Source of the DNA: Chloroflexota bacterium
Lineage (GTDB): Bacteria; Chloroflexota; Limnocylindria; QHBO01
Assembly (NCBI GenBank): GCA_024636135.1
Contig: JAGXHP010000106.1
Location: 1 to 8,493, forward strand
Direction: 5' to 3'
Length of the DNA stretch: 8,493 bases
Shown here: positions 7,301 through 8,493 of the stretch, in pieces
Layout: the number at the start of each line of letters is the position of its first letter
Position numbering within the stretch: position 1 is the first letter of the stretch
The notes under the pieces: model-generated
What the model was told of the DNA's origin: nothing
Seen by the model: the letters and a program-made list of their open reading frames with translations, nothing else
Database searches by the model: none
Program-made: the position numbers and the translations under genes

Positions 7301-7489
7301 GCGGTGGGTGAACTCCGGCGGCTCGCCGACTGTCTGGGCCAGCGAGCCTTCATCCGCCTCGCCGTGGGCGATCGGGAGGGTGCACGGGCCGACATCGCGG
7401 AATCCCGTCGCGCCGCCACGACGGTCGAGCCCCAGGCGGTGATCTTCGCCACGGATGGCCCTGCGCCTCGGCGGCGCGTCGAGCCTTGA
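4379..7489 (+). CDS. Zinc-ribbon class III adenylate/guanylate cyclase with STAND-type ATPase and TPR region
   Basis: A large cytoplasmic multidomain signalling protein, 1036 residues as read. Residues 3-45 hold two zinc ribbons (CRSC, CPSC, CSNC, CPSC). Residues about 68-205 are a class III nucleotide cyclase domain: metal-binding Asp77 in FADLVGFT, Lys117 and Asp121 in EKFAGDAMLAVFG, and transition-state Asn198 and Arg202 in TGDAVNTAARLQ. This implies cyclic-nucleotide synthesis. Residues about 267-560 form an ATPase with Walker A GSAGVGKSR (298-306) and Walker B LVLVQEDIHWAD (416-427). The remainder is a helical TPR-like region. GTG 4379 is the only sensible start: the first Cys is residue 3, and the ATG at 4371 stops after three codons. 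The frame ends in a short unfamiliar tail (DGPAPRRRVEP), while family-like C-terminal sequence continues in another frame from 7455. With one base removed at 7453/7454 the product would be 1148 residues. Such proteins are common in actinobacteria and Chloroflexota and usually sense unknown signals through the TPR/ATPase part. Confidence 0.92.
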   Translation: MNCRSCGRALEPGSRFCPSCGTSVEMACSNCGANLAADARFCPSCGTLAVESSSAPEAAESPDTGRERKVATMVFADLVGFTSLNESSDPELVQALVTRAFDRLSAEVARYEGTVEKFAGDAMLAVFGVPAAHEDDAERAVRAALEMQSAMGELAAELRGEGRPELALRIGIETGEVLVDIGRASDERDRIVTGDAVNTAARLQQVALPGAIEVGPFTYAATRDVVEYEELPPTALKGKALPVAAWRAVGVKARRGGVRPSLGIEAPLIGRDEEIALIKETVRRTVSDGRPHLVTVIGSAGVGKSRLTWELEKYLDGLPETFYWRKGRCLAYAQASFSALADAIKADARILDDDAPATAAAKLGARVGELGGTADPVLLQAVEALLALGPATGLGRDQLFDAWRRYLELLARENPLVLVQEDIHWADEGLLDFIEYLARWAEGPIVILCLARHELLELRPTWGGGMPNVASIVLEPLDATQSAQLVDALLAGGLPAELRDRVVTLADGNPLFTEELVRMFVDRGVLRFGDGRWQLARPVEEVEIPGSIHAVLAARLDGLPAAEKRAAQNAAVVGRIFWDALIAHLSRQGASTTGEVLRRLRVKELVVPRQPSALAGAAEFGFRHVLIRDVAYDSLPKRERAAKHLDVARWAEETLADRQDEMVELLAAHYLAALRYEEEFAAPDSERMRDLRHKTYTYAHRAGIRADALSNKEHAARWFRAAVEQAHVLDLPTRERAALAVEYSEAAGGYEPHEAVRFVLADALALGQASLDRTADDEQQLAQVRINLAFYLYVADEVQAARALLRAGIAALEPGPPTQGRAGLRARLGWTYWRAGPVEEAPPILRQAIEEARACGAQDVEREALHDLGIVTGMLGDARARLALVEQSMDLARAANDRALLSRCYINLPAVMYSNGETNERIMPLCSEGLDRARRSMDHLSASWIAQHIAEFLAFEGRLPEAMPYVEEAIVAARAVGELRRLADCLGQRAFIRLAVGDREGARADIAESRRAATTVEPQAVIFATDGPAPRRRVEP

Positions 7490-7826
7490 GGGCTCAGTGG
7501 GCGCCTTCCTGGACGTTGCGGCGCGCTGTGGCGGGCCGATCCGGGCGCTCCAGCGACGCTGGATCGAGGCACTGCTGGGGGAGCCCGCGGCCAGCTGCTC
7601 GGCCCTCCGGGCGGTGGCGCATGAGTTCGAGGCCATCGGATATCGCCTGCCGGCAGCTGACTGCCACGCCGACGCCGCGCTGCTCGCCCGACGAGCCAAC
7701 CTCGATCCGACCCCGGACGAGGCCGAGGCGCGCCGCCTGTACGCCGCCTGCAGCGCCGTGCCCCTGCTCGGTGAGCTGCCGGAGCCGCGCTGGATCGGGG
7801 CTGCGGAGACGACGCGCCCGGCCTGA
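7455..7826 (+). pseudogene. Out-of-frame C-terminus of the cyclase/ATPase protein
   Basis: 123 residues beginning MALRLGGASSLEGSVGAFL and ending near AVPLLGELPEPRWIG. This continues the helical repeat character of the upstream protein, and the LYAACSAVPLLGELP stretch looks like the usual C-terminal end of these cyclase/ATPase proteins. It overlaps the upstream frame by 35 nt. The sequence ACGGATGGCC at the junction would read through as ACG ATG GCC if one G (7453 or 7454) were removed. It is listed as the detached end of a broken gene; a sequencing or assembly error is equally possible. Translation as a separate protein from ATG 7455 is less likely, because no Shine-Dalgarno is visible and the piece has no independent start-like N-terminus. 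Confidence 0.75.
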
Positions 7827-7828
7827 GC

Positions 7829-7960
7829 GTGCGCCTCATCGACTCGCACGGCCATCTTCACGCCGCGGCCGTCGCGGCCGTCGCGGCCGACCGCGCCGAG
7901 CTGGCCGCGGCGGCGACATCGAGTGTTGAGCCGAGTGTTAGCCCATTGGGCTCGCCGTGA
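7829..7960 (+). pseudogene. Truncated TatD-like metal hydrolase, N-terminal stub
   Basis: A GTG 2 nt after the preceding stop opens a 43-codon frame reading VRLIDSHGHLHAAA. LIDSHxHL is the N-terminal signature of TatD-family nucleases/hydrolases, where His7 and His9 would be the first metal ligands. The following ADRAELAAAA fits the first helix. After about residue 31 the similarity stops and the frame ends at 7958-7960, just before repeat copy B. TatD proteins are about 260 residues, so nearly 90% is missing. A 9-bp unit, GCGGCCGTC, is repeated three times (7865-7891, last copy with one change), adding Ala-Ala-Val units not usual for the family. The tight spacing suggests it was once in an operon with the cyclase gene. 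The assignment rests on a short motif. Confidence 0.5.
7920..7951 (+). repeat. 12-bp-period direct repeat and hairpin at the TatD stub's end
   Basis: CGAGTGTT occurs at 7920-7927 and again at 7932-7939, a 12-bp period. It is followed by AGCCC-ATT-GGGCT (7939-7951), a 5-bp stem with a 3-nt loop. These sit where TatD similarity is lost and before repeat copy B, so they may mark the junction. The stem is too short and lacks a T-run to act as a terminator. Confidence 0.35.
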
Positions 7961-7980
7961 CTTCGGCATCTATCAAGGCC

Positions 7981-8138
7981 GCGGCATCAGCGAAATGGTT
8001 CAGGTCACGGTCTGTAAGCACCCTTATCCGCACCCTTATGGAATCGCACCATGCGTCCCACAGAGGCTCACGGAGCGTAAATCGACCCAGGTTGGGACGC
8101 CTGACGCCGGAATCTCGCGCATCCGGTATGCGGTACCA
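7981..8138 (+). repeat. ~160-bp dispersed repeat, copy B
   Basis: Direct-orientation partner of 3872-4032, about 4.1 kb away. It aligns from GCGG(C/T)ATCAG at its left end, through GGTCACGG, the core 8017-8040 (one mismatch at 8029 against copy A's core) and AATCGACCCAGGTTGG, to the hairpin CGCAT-CCGGT-ATGCG (8118-8132) and GGTACCA. One 3-nt length difference lies left of the core; the 123 nt from 8016 are colinear with copy A. It lies between the TatD stub and the cupin-like gene. Confidence 0.8.
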
Positions 8139-8146
8139 AATCCACC

Positions 8147-8212
8147 CGTGGGGGTCGGAAACGGGGAATGGCGATCTTGTCCGAGCACGAATCGGGGTTT
8201 CCGACCCCCACG
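8147..8212. repeat. Perfect inverted repeat, 16-bp arms, 34-nt loop
   Basis: CGTGGGGGTCGGAAAC (8147-8162) is exactly complementary to GTTTCCGACCCCCACG (8197-8212). Inside the loop CGAT (8172-8175) can pair with ATCG (8191-8194), extending the fold. No T-run follows, so it is not a typical intrinsic terminator. It starts 8 nt after repeat copy B, much as a stem-loop follows copy A. It could be an RNA structure, an operator or the fold of a small non-autonomous element. Confidence 0.75.
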
Positions 8213-8320
8213 AGGTATTGGCCGGTGCTCTACCATTCAGCGCCTGTGGTCGACCGCGGTGCAGGTGATCCAGCCCAACATCACCGCGACGCCTGCAGAA
8301 GCCATGAGGAGGCAGACGGA
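8213..8320 (+). promoter_or_regulatory. Upstream region of the cupin-like gene
   Basis: TACCAT (8231-8236) resembles a -10 box and would give a leader of roughly 78 nt. In that leader GGTGAT (8264-8269) can pair with ATCACC (8280-8285), or CGCGGTG (8255-8261) can pair with CACCGCG (8282-8288). These are two exclusive stems sharing the same 3' arm. No -35 hexamer is evident and no known riboswitch is recognised. Confidence 0.25.
8307..8312 (+). promoter_or_regulatory. Ribosome binding site AGGAGG of the cupin-like gene
   Basis: A full AGGAGG with 8 nt to ATG 8321. It fixes the start of the partial gene and contrasts with the SD-less starts of the two large regulators. Confidence 0.8.
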
Positions 8321-8493
8321 ATGAAGAGCAACGTCAAGGAACTCCCCATCGCCCACGCAGCCCTGGGAGAGATGGTCCGAGGGCAGGACTGGGGCGGGAT
8401 GACCAGCGCGTACATGGAGTACCCGACCGGTCTCGAGTTCGCCCCTCTGCTCGAGGGCCTGGAGCGGGACCACTGTCAGTGCCCGCACTGGGG
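8321..8493 (+). CDS. Cupin-like small protein (5' part only)
   Basis: The 57 codons up to the right edge are open and begin MKSNVKELPIAHAALG. The stretch EYPTGLEFAPLLEGLERD followed by HCQCPHWG resembles the start of small single-domain cupin-type proteins, in which a line ending in CPHWGYV is the first beta-strand region. The CxCPH cluster (Cys, Cys, His) could bind a metal, although the main cupin motif would lie further right, outside the window. An ideal Shine-Dalgarno sits 8 nt upstream. It is separated from the cyclase unit by repeat copy B and the large inverted repeat, so it is probably an independent transcript. The cupin label is from resemblance only; that this is a real gene is more secure. 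Confidence 0.8.
   Translation, partial: MKSNVKELPIAHAALGEMVRGQDWGGMTSAYMEYPTGLEFAPLLEGLERDHCQCPHW

Noticed and set aside
6791..7969. 392-codon minus-strand frame across the cyclase 3' end
   Set aside because: Antisense to the TPR region and the displaced C-terminus; no family resemblance.
8147..8212. Intrinsic terminator
   Set aside because: The stem is perfect but the loop is 34 nt long and no T-run follows on either strand.

Overview
The window is very GC-rich (mostly GC-ending codons, with long open frames on both strands). It carries gene families typical of high-GC soil or freshwater Actinomycetota and Chloroflexota: a BTAD/SARP-type regulator, an ArsR-like regulator, an HTH_42 winged-helix remnant, a zinc-ribbon class III cyclase fused to an ATPase, and a monocovalent berberine-bridge-type oxidoreductase. 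I cannot place it more finely than that.

Left block (1-3748, all on the minus strand, reading right to left): an ArsR-like winged-helix regulator (3074-3748); a decayed HTH_42 winged-helix gene (2777-3039) with one apparent base deletion and no C-terminal part; a 737-residue BTAD regulator with a TolB-like domain and TPRs (517-2730); and the first 145 codons of an FAD-linked oxidoreductase that runs off the left edge (1-435). The BTAD gene appears to have its own promoter with a leaderless start. The oxidoreductase follows after 81 nt with its own Shine-Dalgarno, so the pair may form a regulator-enzyme operon.

Middle intergenic region (3749-4378): no convincing gene. It holds a ~160-bp repeat (copy A, 3872-4032), a second isolated copy of that repeat's 24-bp core (4097-4120), and stem-loops.

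Right block (4379-8493, plus strand): a large double-zinc-ribbon / class III nucleotide cyclase / STAND-type ATPase / TPR protein (4379-7489). Its natural C-terminus lies in another frame (7455-7826), consistent with one extra G near 7453-7454. Two nucleotides later a TatD-like hydrolase begins (7829) but is cut off after about 30 residues. Next come repeat copy B (7981-8138, direct orientation, about 80% identical to copy A over the part I counted), a perfect 16-bp-arm inverted repeat (8147-8212), and a cupin-like gene with a strong Shine-Dalgarno that runs off the right edge (8321-8493).

The genes mostly concern signal sensing and transcription control. The least explained feature is the pair of direct ~160-bp repeats bracketing the cyclase unit, with a truncated gene next to copy B. 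They look like a non-coding element family, because substitutions fall equally on all three codon positions. I found no CRISPR array, tRNA, rRNA or recognisable transposase, and nothing I would call a complete new system.
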